64,000 bases of DNA from Amycolatopsis acididurans. GTDB taxonomy: Bacteria; Actinomycetota; Actinomycetes; Mycobacteriales; Pseudonocardiaceae. The notes under the pieces were generated by a model. That model was not told the origin of the DNA, did not search any database, and saw nothing but the letters and a program-made list of their open reading frames with translations. Of the stretch, positions 34,417-42,378 are shown piece after piece. Positions within the stretch are counted from its first letter, which is position 1; each line of letters begins with the position of its first letter. A program made the translations under genes and the position numbers. The stretch is from positions 62,001 through 126,000 of the forward strand of contig NZ_JAAXLS010000010.1 of assembly GCF_012328925.1 (NCBI RefSeq). The letters run 5' to 3'.

Positions 34417-35603
34417 TTCGGACCCCGTCCCGACCAGGTCCACGCGTAGCCGCCGTCCTCGGCCGCGGCGCCACCCTCGCCCAGCTCCAGCGGACGGAAC
34501 GTGTCGACCATGACGGCCAGTTCGTCGAAGAACTCCACGCCGATGCTGCGCTCGTACGCGCCGGGCTGCGGGCCGTGCGAATGGCCGCCGGGGTGCAACG
34601 AGACGGAGCCCTGGCCGATGCCGGATCCCTTGCGTGCCTCGTAGTCCCCGCCGCAGTAGAACATCACCTCGTCGGAGTCCACATTGGAGTGGTAGTACGG
34701 CACGGGGACGGAAAGCGGGTGGTAGTCCACCTTGCGGGGCACGAAGTTGCAGATGACGAAGTTGTCGCCCTCGAACACCTGGTGTGCGGGCGGCGGCTGA
34801 TGCACGCGGCCGGTGATCGGCTCGAAGTCGCTGACGTTGAACGTGTACGGGTACAGGCAGCCGTCCCAGCCGACCACGTCGAACGGGTGCTGCGGGTAGA
34901 CGAACTTCGTACCGACGATGCCCTGGCTGCCGCGGTGTTTGACCAGCACCTCGACGTCCTCACCCTCGGCGAGCAACGGTTCGCCCGGCCCGTGCAGATC
35001 CCGTTCGCAGTAGGGCGAATGCTCCAGCAGCTGGCCGAACTTGGACAGGTAGCGGCGGGCCGGGGTGATGTGCGAGTTCGCCTCGATCGCGTAGGCGCGC
35101 ACGAGGCCGTCCGGCACCCACCGGTGCGTGGTCGCGCGCGGCAGGAGTACGTAGTCACCCTGCCGGAACGGAAGCGCGCCGAAGACGGTCTCGACGGTGC
35201 CCTCGCCCGATTCGATGTACACGCACTCGTCGCCGATCGCGTTGCGGTACAAGGGAGACGCCTCGCCGGCGGCGACGTAGGAGATGCGCACGTCGCCGTT
35301 GCCGAGCACGAGGCGGCGCCCGGTGACGACGTCGTGGCGCTTCCACTCCTCGCCGGGGAACAGCTCGTGCAGCTTGAGATGACGCGGCTTGAGCGGGTAG
35401 TTCGGCTCGGTGTTCAGATCGGGCAGCTGCCACGGCGCCGAATCGACGATCGCGGAGGGGATGTGGCGGTGGTACAGCAGCGACGAGTCGCTGGAGAAGC
35501 CCTCCTCCCCCATCAGCTCCTCGTAGTAGAGGCCGCCCTCCGGCGTCCGGTGCTGTGTGTGCCGCTTGGGGGGCACCGTACCGACCTGCCGGTAGTACGC
35601 CAT
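34413..35603 (-). CDS. hmgA: Homogentisate 1,2-dioxygenase
   Basis: 396 residues, shorter than the mammalian enzyme as in actinomycetes. It has LLYHRHIPSAIVDS, LPRATTHRWVPDG, VVGWDGCLYPYTFNVSDFEPITGRVHQPPPAHQVF and the iron-site segment SLHPGGHSHGPQPGAYE. It opens the homogentisate ring to maleylacetoacetate using oxygen and Fe(II). First gene of the operon, 67 nt after the divergently unrelated marR stop, with a MarR-type operator in the gap. No 4-hydroxyphenylpyruvate dioxygenase gene is in the window. Confidence 0.95.
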   Translation of the reverse strand: MAYYRQVGTVPPKRHTQHRTPEGGLYYEELMGEEGFSSDSSLLYHRHIPSAIVDSAPWQLPDLNTEPNYPLKPRHLKLHELFPGEEWKRHDVVTGRRLVLGNGDVRISYVAAGEASPLYRNAIGDECVYIESGEGTVETVFGALPFRQGDYVLLPRATTHRWVPDGLVRAYAIEANSHITPARRYLSKFGQLLEHSPYCERDLHGPGEPLLAEGEDVEVLVKHRGSQGIVGTKFVYPQHPFDVVGWDGCLYPYTFNVSDFEPITGRVHQPPPAHQVFEGDNFVICNFVPRKVDYHPLSVPVPYYHSNVDSDEVMFYCGGDYEARKGSGIGQGSVSLHPGGHSHGPQPGAYERSIGVEFFDELAVMVDTFRPLELGEGGAAAEDGGYAWTWSGRGPK

Positions 35604-35628
35604 GACCCTCGCCTCCTTGCCCTCGGTC

Positions 35629-35656
35629 CGATGTAGTTAATGTATGTACTACATCG
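35629..35656. promoter_or_regulatory. Operator palindrome in the hmgA promoter
   Basis: CGATGTAGT at 35629-35637 and ACTACATCG at 35648-35656 form a perfect 9-bp inverted repeat around 10 bp. It lies 26 nt before the hmgA start and shares GTAGTTAAT and ACTA with the site before the marR gene. Confidence 0.75.
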
Positions 35657-35670
35657 CGACCGCGCAACCG

Positions 35671-36195
35671 TCAGTTGCGTCCGCGGACGTCGAACTGGTC
35701 ACGGTTGGTGATGAGCTTGTCGAGCAGCATCACGAGGATGCGCTGCTCGGCCTCGGTGAGCACGCTGGCCCACTCGTACTCGCGCTCGTTCTGCGCGCGG
35801 AAGACCTCGATCATCTCGGCCTGGCCCCGTTCGGTCAGCGACAGCAGGACGCTGCGGCCGTCGTGCTCGCCCGGCGCGCGCTCCAGCAGCCCGTCCGCGA
35901 CGAGGCTCTTCATCAGGTTCGACACCGCGGCCCTGCTCATCCCGGTGAGCTCCGCGGCTTTCTTGGCCTCCAGCGGGCCTGCCAGCCAGGTGACGAACAG
36001 CAGCCGGAAGCCCGACCACGACCGCCCGCGCGGACGGTGCACCGTGGCCTCGAGGTCGTAGGTGACGATGTTCGAGGCGCGGTTGAGCGTCAGCAGCACC
36101 TCGGTGGCGAGCTGATGCTTGAACCCGAACTCCTCGGCGAGCCGCTTGTTGGCGAGCTCGACGAAGGACCAGAAGTCGAGGTCACCCGCACTCAT
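35671..36195 (-). CDS. MarR-family regulator of the homogentisate operon
   Basis: 174 residues. The winged helix spans about 60-130: LLFVTWLAGPLEAKKAAELTGMSRAAVSNLMKSLVADGLLER and the wing HDGRSVLLSLTERGQAE. Long N- and C-terminal helices give dimerisation. Related operators lie both before this gene and before hmgA, so it probably represses both and responds to homogentisate or a related acid. Same strand as, and just upstream of, hmgA. Confidence 0.9.
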   Translation of the reverse strand: MSAGDLDFWSFVELANKRLAEEFGFKHQLATEVLLTLNRASNIVTYDLEATVHRPRGRSWSGFRLLFVTWLAGPLEAKKAAELTGMSRAAVSNLMKSLVADGLLERAPGEHDGRSVLLSLTERGQAEMIEVFRAQNEREYEWASVLTEAEQRILVMLLDKLITNRDQFDVRGRN

Positions 36196-36226
36196 ACCGG
36201 CACCCTACCGCACCTGGGGGCCAGAA

Positions 36227-36246
36227 GTAGTTAATACGTGAACTAG
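36227..36246. promoter_or_regulatory. Operator upstream of the hmg marR gene
   Basis: GTAGTTAATACGTGAACTAG, 31-50 nt before the marR start. It aligns without gaps to GTAGTTAATGTATGTACTAC at 35633-35652: the same GTAGTTAAT arm, six variable bases, then ACTA. Confidence 0.7.
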
Positions 36247-36279
36247 ATGGAGTGGCTCCTTGCCCCGCGCCGCCCGATG

Positions 36280-36720
36280 CTAGCCGGGATGGGCCATCTC
36301 CCGCTCCCGCCCGAACAGTCCGGCCGGCACGAAACCGTTGCGGCGATACAGTTTCTTGGCAGGTTCGTTGTCGTCGAACACGCGCAGCAGCACGCGGCTC
36401 TCCCCCGCCCAGCGCACGACCGCGCGCACCAGCGCGTCCCCGGCGCCCCGGCCGCGGGCGAAAGGCGCGACGTACATCGAGAGCAGTCGCACCGTGCCGT
36501 CGGTGCGCGTGCCACTGACGATGCCGGCGGGCTCGCCGTCGCATTCCGCCAGCACGTTGAGCTCCACGTCGGTCAGCCGCTGCCGCCAACGTTGCTCCGG
36601 CGCATCCTGCCATTCGGCCAGGCTCGTCTTGAACGCGTACGCCGCGTCCCTGAGCGCGGCCAGCCGGAGTTCGCGCCACACCTCCCAGTCTTCCGGCGTG
36701 AGCCTTCGCAGCGCGATCAC
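36280..36720 (-). CDS. GNAT-family N-acetyltransferase
   Basis: 146 residues. It has IALRRLTPEDWEVWRELRLAAL, LSMYVAPFARGRGAGDALVRAVVRWA with the acetyl-CoA loop, and the end VFDDNEPAKKLYRRNGFVPAG. The substrate is unknown. GTG 36720 with GGATGGAA before it is chosen; a Met at 36744 would add 8 residues. It diverges from the MarR-GNAT fusion gene with 46 nt between starts. Confidence 0.87.
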   Translation of the reverse strand: MIALRRLTPEDWEVWRELRLAALRDAAYAFKTSLAEWQDAPEQRWRQRLTDVELNVLAECDGEPAGIVSGTRTDGTVRLLSMYVAPFARGRGAGDALVRAVVRWAGESRVLLRVFDDNEPAKKLYRRNGFVPAGLFGREREMAHPG

Positions 36721-36753
36721 GGTTCCATCCTGGCACTCCGGCATTCTTCTGAC

Positions 36754-36767
36754 TAAGGTCAGAGAAA
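36754..36767 (+). promoter_or_regulatory. -10 box of a leaderless promoter for the MarR-GNAT gene
   Basis: TAAGGT at 36754-36759 lies 7 nt before ATG 36767. No ribosome site fits, so the mRNA is probably leaderless. Confidence 0.5.
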
Positions 36768-37639
36768 TGGACGTGGCACGGGTGCGCAGCTTCAACCGGA
36801 CCGTGACGCAGCGGGTGGGCGCGCTCGACGACGAGTTCCTCGCCAGGGACCGGGCGCTCGGGCAGGCTCGCGTGCTGTGGGAGATCGGCACCCAGGGCAG
36901 CGACGTGCGGGCGTTGCGCGCCCGGCTCGATCTGGACTCGGGTTACCTGAGCCGGCTGTTGCGCTCGCTGGAGTCCGCGGGCCTGGTGACGGTCGAGAGC
37001 AGCCAGAGCGACGGGCGGGTGCGCACGGCCCGGCTCACCGAAGCCGGGCTGGCCGAACGTGCCGAACTGGACCGGCTTTCCGACGAGGCGGCCGCCTCGA
37101 TGCTCGCCCCGCTCGGACCGCGGCAGCGCGAGCGGCTCGTCGCCGCGATGGCGGAGGTGGAACGCCTGCTCACGGCGTCCTCGGTGCGGATCGAGCCGTG
37201 CGATCCCCGGCATCCGGACGCGCGGCGATGCCTGGAGCTGTACTTCGGGGAACTGAAGCAGCGCTTCGAGGACGGCTACGACCCGGGCGAGGCCCTGCCG
37301 GTCGAGGACGACGAGGTGACTCCGCCGGCGGGGGTCATGCTGCTGGCCTGGCTGCACGCCGAGCCCGTCGGCTGCGTCTGCCTGAAGCTGCACGGCGACC
37401 AACCCGCCGAGATCAAACGGATGTGGGTCGGCGAGCGGGTGCGTGGTCTCGGCGTCGGGCGGCGGCTACTGGCCGAACTGGAAGCCTATGCCGTCGGGCG
37501 GGGCGTCACGGTGCTGCGACTGGAGACCAACCGCGCGCTGAGCGAAGCGATCGGGTTGTACCGATCGGCAGGGTTTGCGGAGATACCTCCGTACAACGCC
37601 GAACGCTACGCCCATCACTGGTTCGAGAAGCGACTTTAG
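36767..37639 (+). CDS. MarR winged helix fused to GNAT acetyltransferase
   Basis: 290 residues in two domains. Residues 1-135 are MarR-like: LGQARVLWEIGTQGSDVRALRARLDLDSGYLSRLLRSLESAGL and the wing SQSDGRVRTARLTEAG. Residues 140-290 are GNAT: HAEPVGCVCLKLHG, IKRMWVGERVRGLGVGRRLLAELEAYA and LETNRALSEAIGLYRSAGFAEI. Fusions of this kind occur in actinomycetes, but the acetylated substrate and DNA target are not known. The divergent GNAT gene is a possible target. Confidence 0.9.
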   Translation: MDVARVRSFNRTVTQRVGALDDEFLARDRALGQARVLWEIGTQGSDVRALRARLDLDSGYLSRLLRSLESAGLVTVESSQSDGRVRTARLTEAGLAERAELDRLSDEAAASMLAPLGPRQRERLVAAMAEVERLLTASSVRIEPCDPRHPDARRCLELYFGELKQRFEDGYDPGEALPVEDDEVTPPAGVMLLAWLHAEPVGCVCLKLHGDQPAEIKRMWVGERVRGLGVGRRLLAELEAYAVGRGVTVLRLETNRALSEAIGLYRSAGFAEIPPYNAERYAHHWFEKRL

Positions 37640-37806
37640 TCCATTGTGGACTCGGCGGCCGGGTCCTGCTTCCGTTCCGTGCCGGCGGCCACGAGCTTCC
37701 AGTTCTCCAGCCCGCCGCCGAACCGGTGAGCGTAGTCCTCGGCAGCCAGCTGAGTCGGGAACAGGATCTCCTGCGGACGCGACCGATGCGTGATCTTGTA
37801 CGGCAT
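37636..37806 (-). CDS. Small conserved-looking protein, unknown function
   Basis: 56 residues: PYKITHRSRPQEILFPTQLA, then EDYAHRFGGGLENWKLV and a polar tail. It is soluble with no signal. The pattern suggests a small alpha/beta fold. ATG 37806 has GGGGAG 5 nt upstream, a good site, which is the main support. Its end overlaps the convergent MarR-GNAT stop by 4 nt. Confidence 0.6.
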   Translation of the reverse strand: MPYKITHRSRPQEILFPTQLAAEDYAHRFGGGLENWKLVAAGTERKQDPAAESTMD

Positions 37807-37969
37807 GCACACTCCCCTGAGAACGCTCACTGGGCCGCCCGTCTCCCCCGGCCGGCCAGGTCACACCCAGTCGAACATTCGTTCTATCGGTTGTCAACTT
37901 TTCGGACCGGCGTGTCACCGATTCGGGGACGAGCAGGTAGGTATGCCGTCGTGACGCCGTTCGCGGCAG

Positions 37970-38545
37970 TCAGGGTCGTGCGGCGCGGATGCGCACGCCG
38001 CGCGTGATGGTGAACGCGCCGTAGATCAGCAGTTCCAGGCCGAGGAACCAGACCAGGACGAGCAGGCTCATTCCCGGATAGGCCAGCACGGCGATGCCGG
38101 CAAGCACGCCGAGCACGCCACCGGCGACGGCCCAGCCGCGCGCGGGCATGTCCCGCGCGCCCGCGGCGTGCACGGTCTCCAGCACACCCGCCATGACCCA
38201 GAACAGACCGAGCAGCAGGGTGAGCACGGTGAGCGTCTGGAAGGGATGCCGCAGGAAGAGCACCCCGGCCAGGATCGACACGATGGCCAGCAACGCGAGC
38301 AGCACCCGCCCGCCGCCGCGGATCTCCTCCGCCGACAGCGCGGCGACGAGCCGCAGCACGCCCCCGACGAGCACCTGCACGGCGAAGACGATGGCGATCG
38401 CGAGCAGCGTGGCGCCGGGCCAGGCCAGCACGAGTACACCCGCGACCAGCGACACGGCGCCGAGCAGGATGACACCCCAGCCGGAACGCGCCATCTCCCC
38501 CGCCCGGTGCCCCGGCCCCCACACCGAAATGCCGCCATCGGTCAT
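37970..38545 (-). CDS. HdeD/DUF308-family membrane protein
   Basis: 191 residues, six predicted membrane segments in three DUF308-like repeats: SGWGVILLGAVSLVAGVLVLAWPGATLL, RVLLALLAIVSILAGVLFLRHP and WAVAGGVLGVLAGIAVLAYPGMSLLVLVWFLGLELLIYG. HdeD was named for acid stress in E. coli; the role here is unknown. ATG 38545 opens the conserved frame. It diverges from the BrkB-family gene. Confidence 0.87.
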   Translation of the reverse strand: MTDGGISVWGPGHRAGEMARSGWGVILLGAVSLVAGVLVLAWPGATLLAIAIVFAVQVLVGGVLRLVAALSAEEIRGGGRVLLALLAIVSILAGVLFLRHPFQTLTVLTLLLGLFWVMAGVLETVHAAGARDMPARGWAVAGGVLGVLAGIAVLAYPGMSLLVLVWFLGLELLIYGAFTITRGVRIRAARP

Positions 38546-38711
38546 GCCTGGCACGATAATCCGCCCCGGCCGCGCCCGGCGGGGAAAACCGGTCAAGTCG
38601 CCCCGATCGGGAGCGCGTTGATCAGGTGCCGGCACCAGGCCCCTAGCCTGGCGTGACGATCTCGTCGCCGGTGTGTCTGGCGAGGAGGGACGCGCGAGCA
38701 GAAGGGGCACC

Positions 38712-39656
38712 ATGCGACGGATCACCAGCGCGGCACTGCGGCGGCACCGGTGGCTGCGCCGCCTCGCGGCCACGCTCGTGCGGTACCGGCAGCGCGACGG
38801 CGACCACTACGCCGCCGCCATCACCTTCTTCACGCTGCTGTCCATGGTGCCGCTGCTGATGATCGCGGTCTCGGTCGCCGGGTTCGTGCTCGCCGAGGAC
38901 CAGGAACTCGTCGCGCAACTGGAGAAGGCTCTCGGCGCCGCGCTTCCCGCTCCGGCCGCCGACCAGGTCGGGCACATCGTGGGCCTCGTCGTCGACGAGC
39001 GGGGACGGCTCGGGATCGTCGCGCTCGCGGTGTCGGTGTACTCGGGCTGGAGCTGGATCAGCAACCTGCGGGACGCGGTCAGCGCGGTGCGTGCCCAGCC
39101 GCGCGAACAACGCTCCCTGCTGCGCACGATCCTCGCCGACGTCGCGACCCTGCTCGGAATCGGCCTCGCGCTGACGGTGTCGTTCGCGCTGGCGTCGATG
39201 ACCGGCACGGTCGGCGCGTGGCTGCTGTCGCTGACCGGTCTCGGCGGGACGGCGGGCGCGCACGTCGTGCTGGTGCTCGGCTCGCTGGTGCTCAGCCTCG
39301 CCGCGAACTGGCTGGTGATCGCGTGGTGCCTCGCGAAACTGCCGCGGCAGCGGCTGCGCGTGTCGGCGCACCTGCGGCCCGCGGCCGTCGCGGCGGTCGG
39401 GCTCGGCGCACTGCAGCAGGCCGGTGGTCTCTACCTGCGCCTGCTCGGCAAATCCCCCGCCGTGGCAACGCTCGGCGCGCTCGTCGGCCTGCTGCTGTTC
39501 GTCTACCTGGTGGTGCGCTGGCTGCTTCTGGTGACCGTCTGGACCACGACCGGCCCGGACGATTCCGACCTGCCCGCCGACGCCCGGCACGCGAGCGCGA
39601 CGCTCGCGGCCGGTGCGTCGGCGGGACTGGTGATCAGGACTCTGTCCGGCCGCTGA
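38712..39656 (+). CDS. YihY/BrkB-family membrane protein
   Basis: 314 residues, about six membrane segments. The family opening RYRQRDGDHYAAAITFFTLLSMVPLLMIAVSVAGFVL is followed by YSGWSWISNLRDAVSAVRAQP and AHLRPAAVAAVGLGALQQAGGLYLRL. The function of the family is unsettled (early links to RNase BN and serum resistance were withdrawn or are weak). AAGGGG precedes ATG 38712. The 3' end overlaps the convergent VOC gene by 23 nt. Confidence 0.88.
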   Translation: MRRITSAALRRHRWLRRLAATLVRYRQRDGDHYAAAITFFTLLSMVPLLMIAVSVAGFVLAEDQELVAQLEKALGAALPAPAADQVGHIVGLVVDERGRLGIVALAVSVYSGWSWISNLRDAVSAVRAQPREQRSLLRTILADVATLLGIGLALTVSFALASMTGTVGAWLLSLTGLGGTAGAHVVLVLGSLVLSLAANWLVIAWCLAKLPRQRLRVSAHLRPAAVAAVGLGALQQAGGLYLRLLGKSPAVATLGALVGLLLFVYLVVRWLLLVTVWTTTGPDDSDLPADARHASATLAAGASAGLVIRTLSGR

Positions 39657-40053
39657 TGTTGACCATCCAGGCGATGCCGAACCGGTCGGTGCACATGCCG
39701 AATTCGTCGCCCCACATCTGCTTCTCCAGCGGAACTGCGACGGTGCCGCCCTCGGCGAGCTTGTTCCAGTAACCGCGCAGTTCGTCGCCGTCGTCCCCGC
39801 TGAGGCTGATCGACATGTTGTTGCCGGGCTTGAATTCCTCGCCCGGTGGGATGTCGGCGCACATCAACGTGAAGCCGCCGGGCGTTTCCAGCATCCCGTG
39901 CATGATCCTGTCCGCGTTGGGCGCATCGGGCTGCCCGAATTCGCCGAACGTGCTCATGGTGGGTTCACCGGCACCGAAAACCTGCTTGTAGAACTCCAGT
40001 GCCTGCCGAGCGGAACCGTCGAAAGTGATGTATGGGTTGAGCCGAGAAGCCAT
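39634..40053 (-). CDS. VOC-family (PhnB/glyoxalase-like) protein
   Basis: 139 residues, two beta-alpha-beta-beta-beta modules. It has LNPYITFDGSARQALEFYKQVFGAGEPTMSTFGEF and DEFGMCTDRFGIAWMVNIS, a close match to the PhnB-like group. The enzyme role is unknown. ATG 40053 has GGAGG directly upstream (GGAGGAACTG). Confidence 0.88.
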   Translation of the reverse strand: MASRLNPYITFDGSARQALEFYKQVFGAGEPTMSTFGEFGQPDAPNADRIMHGMLETPGGFTLMCADIPPGEEFKPGNNMSISLSGDDGDELRGYWNKLAEGGTVAVPLEKQMWGDEFGMCTDRFGIAWMVNISGRTES

Positions 40054-40111
40054 CAGTTCCTCCTCCATCGCCACTGATGAGGCGCCCATACTGGCACCGT
40101 CGTGGCCCTGG

Positions 40112-40624
40112 TCACAACAGCGATTCGACGGAACTTCCGGCTTCCGGTCCGTGCCAGGACCAGCGCGGCATCGGCAACCGGGACGGCACGGGAATATCGT
40201 CCGTGGGGTAGCTGAGTACTTCCGCGACGGCCCATTCCATGTAGTCCCGCAGCGCCGCGCGGAACTCCGGATCTTGGGGAAGTCGCGCATCGTCGGCCGC
40301 GGCCACGAAACACTCGACGAAACGCCGGCCGAGGTCGCTCATGTCCCCGTTTCCCGCGTGCATGACCAGCATTGCCGAATGATCGCCGCATTTTCCGGAG
40401 TACTCGGGCGGCCCGCCCATCACCTCCGCCCAGTAAGCGGCCAGCCGCTCCACGTGCTGGGGATGCTGATCCGGATGCGAGAACGGATGGTTGAGCTCCG
40501 GATCGGCGAGGCACCGCTCGTGATGTGCCCTGGCCAGTGCCAGAAAGGCGGGCTTGCCACCGGCGAACTCGTACAACGTGGGACGCACCGCATCAGCCTG
40601 CCACAGATCAGTCCCCGAATTCAC
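40112..40624 (-). CDS. Group II truncated haemoglobin-like protein
   Basis: 170 residues. It has PTLYEFAGGKPAFLALARAHHERCLADPELNHPFSH, then HPQHVERLAAYWAEVMGGPPEYS and MHAGNGDMSDLGRRFVECF. The His-rich QHPQHVERL and the Trp region fit trHb proteins, which bind oxygen or NO. The start is uncertain: GTG 40624 overlaps the lipase end by 17 nt; GTG 40588 is an alternative. It is coupled to the lipase gene. Confidence 0.82.
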   Translation of the reverse strand: MNSGTDLWQADAVRPTLYEFAGGKPAFLALARAHHERCLADPELNHPFSHPDQHPQHVERLAAYWAEVMGGPPEYSGKCGDHSAMLVMHAGNGDMSDLGRRFVECFVAAADDARLPQDPEFRAALRDYMEWAVAEVLSYPTDDIPVPSRLPMPRWSWHGPEAGSSVESLL

Positions 40625-41702
40625 TGAGAACGCCCGCCGGGGTCAGTCTCGCGACATAGTGATGCGGAAAATGATCGTCGATGGAAGGTCCGACGCGCAC
40701 CTCGCGCAGCGCTTCGACCTGCCGTGTGAGAAAACCGATCGGCGCGGTCACCAGTCCGGCGAGATTTCGCAACTGCCTCACCGGTTTGTCCCGGCGCTTC
40801 CAGACCTCGCCCTCGAACTGGTACTCCACCCCGAAATGCTCGAACGACCCGGACGCCGTGGGCGGCAGCACCGCCACGATGTCCTTCTGGTAGACCCACC
40901 GTACGAAATGTTCACTCAACGGCGAATCCCCGTCACCGTTCCACGGGATCTCCTCGCATTTCCGGGCGAATTCGCCGTCTCCGACCATCGGCTGCCCGAA
41001 CGTGTGCACCGGGTACATCTTGTCGGCGATCGGCGCCCGGTCCGGATCGGTCTTGAGCATGACCCCCATCAGCGCCGCCATCGCCGCGCCGAAACTGTGC
41101 CCGGTGATGAACAACGCCTCCAGTGGATGATCCGGTTTCGGGAAGCTCTCGTCCAGCGGTTCGGCGTTCACCGCGTGGGCGAGTGCCTCCACGATCCGGT
41201 ACCGCGTCGACCTGGCGTTGCGGTAGAAACCCGCGTGCACGGTGGGGGTCGCGCCGTCGAGGCGGAACCGGATGCGCTCGGGATCGACCTGGATGTCGGC
41301 GAACCAGTTGATCAGATCGGTCGGCGGGGTGCCCCGGTAGCACAGGATCACCACACGGCCGTCCGCGCTCTGCACGAGGAAGGCGGTGGAGGCGATGAGC
41401 ATCGCGTCCACGTCGAGGGAAACACGCAGCACGCGATTGTCCGCGAGCCCCAGCCTCGCCATGATCATCGACAGCGTGTCCTCGTCGGAGTAGGCGTAGG
41501 AGGCGCAGGTGGCGAGTACGTGCGCGACGACGAGATCCAGTTCGGCCTTACCGGCATGCTGGCTGTAGGTCGGTTTACCCGGTGTCCGCATCGCGTCGAG
41601 CAGTGTGTCGGTCAGGTTGGGGTAGACGGGAAAGCCCGGCGTGGGTTTGCGCAGCGGGCGTAGTGTTCCGTTACTTGGTGCCTTCGCTGTGTTGGTGTAC
41701 AT
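40608..41702 (-). CDS. Class 3 lipase-family alpha/beta hydrolase
   Basis: 364 residues, no signal peptide. The nucleophile elbow is LFITGHSFGAAMAAL, with oxyanion-side segment VVILCYRGTPPTDLINWFADI, PVHTFGQPMVGDGEF and a late DHFPHHYV likely holding the catalytic His. Such enzymes cleave glycerolipids or other esters. Lack of an export signal suggests an intracellular substrate. It is upstream of and overlaps the truncated globin. Confidence 0.88.
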   Translation of the reverse strand: MYTNTAKAPSNGTLRPLRKPTPGFPVYPNLTDTLLDAMRTPGKPTYSQHAGKAELDLVVAHVLATCASYAYSDEDTLSMIMARLGLADNRVLRVSLDVDAMLIASTAFLVQSADGRVVILCYRGTPPTDLINWFADIQVDPERIRFRLDGATPTVHAGFYRNARSTRYRIVEALAHAVNAEPLDESFPKPDHPLEALFITGHSFGAAMAALMGVMLKTDPDRAPIADKMYPVHTFGQPMVGDGEFARKCEEIPWNGDGDSPLSEHFVRWVYQKDIVAVLPPTASGSFEHFGVEYQFEGEVWKRRDKPVRQLRNLAGLVTAPIGFLTRQVEALREVRVGPSIDDHFPHHYVARLTPAGVLSEFGD

Positions 41703-41778
41703 GGTTTTGGTCCAGTCTCCAGCGCGACGGCGTTGACTCGAACCAGGGTCGCAGCGTTGCCTGCCCGCGTCCAGCCCC

Positions 41779-42378
41779 TCAGCGGCGGTCCGGGAACTCG
41801 GTCAGCTTCTCGATCTCCCGGGTGAACGCGTCGGAGGCGGCGCGCAGCTGGACCTGCACGGCGTGGCCGAACGCGCGCAGCCACGCCAGCCGCCGCTCCA
41901 TCTCCTCCAGCTCCGCGGCGTACCCGCCACCGGCGCCGGCCCGGTACACCTGCGCGGCGTTCTGCGCGGCGACCTCTGCCTGTTCCTGGGCGTCGCGCAG
42001 GATTTCCTGCGCCTGCCTGCGTGCTTCGACCGTGACCCGGCGGCTGTGCGCCTCCGCCTGCGCGATGTAGGCCTCCGCCTGCAGCTGCGCCTCCGACAGC
42101 AGGTTCACCGCGTCGACGTCGACCTGGACAGGCACGATCTGGACCGCACCGTCGACCCGTTCGCCCTGGTCCCGGTACCACCGGCGCAGCCGGTCGTTCT
42201 CCGCACGCAGCCTGGCGTTCTCGGCGTCGCCCGCGGCGATCTCCTCGGCCAGGCGCTTCTGGAACAGCTCGACCTCGTTCGGGTCCACCCCGCGCCTGCC
42301 CAGCGGAGCCTTGCTGAACACCAGGCCGCGGATGCGTTCCGGGGTGAGGATGCGGCGGAAACCTGTCTGCACGGTCAT
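41779..42378 (-). CDS. DivIVA/Wag31-like coiled-coil protein
   Basis: 199 residues. The N-terminus is DivIVA-like (ILTPERIRGLVFSKAPLGRRGVDPNEVELFQKRL). After a first coiled coil (AENARLRAENDRLRRWY) there is a linker and a long second coil rich in Ala, Glu and Gln (AYIAQAEAHSRRVTVEARRQAQEI). It is shorter than polar-growth DivIVA. ATG overlaps the flavohaemoprotein stop (ATGA), and AAAGGA precedes it, so the two are co-translated. It may scaffold the neighbouring oxidoreductase at the membrane; that is inference. Confidence 0.87.
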   Translation of the reverse strand: MTVQTGFRRILTPERIRGLVFSKAPLGRRGVDPNEVELFQKRLAEEIAAGDAENARLRAENDRLRRWYRDQGERVDGAVQIVPVQVDVDAVNLLSEAQLQAEAYIAQAEAHSRRVTVEARRQAQEILRDAQEQAEVAAQNAAQVYRAGAGGGYAAELEEMERRLAWLRAFGHAVQVQLRAASDAFTREIEKLTEFPDRR

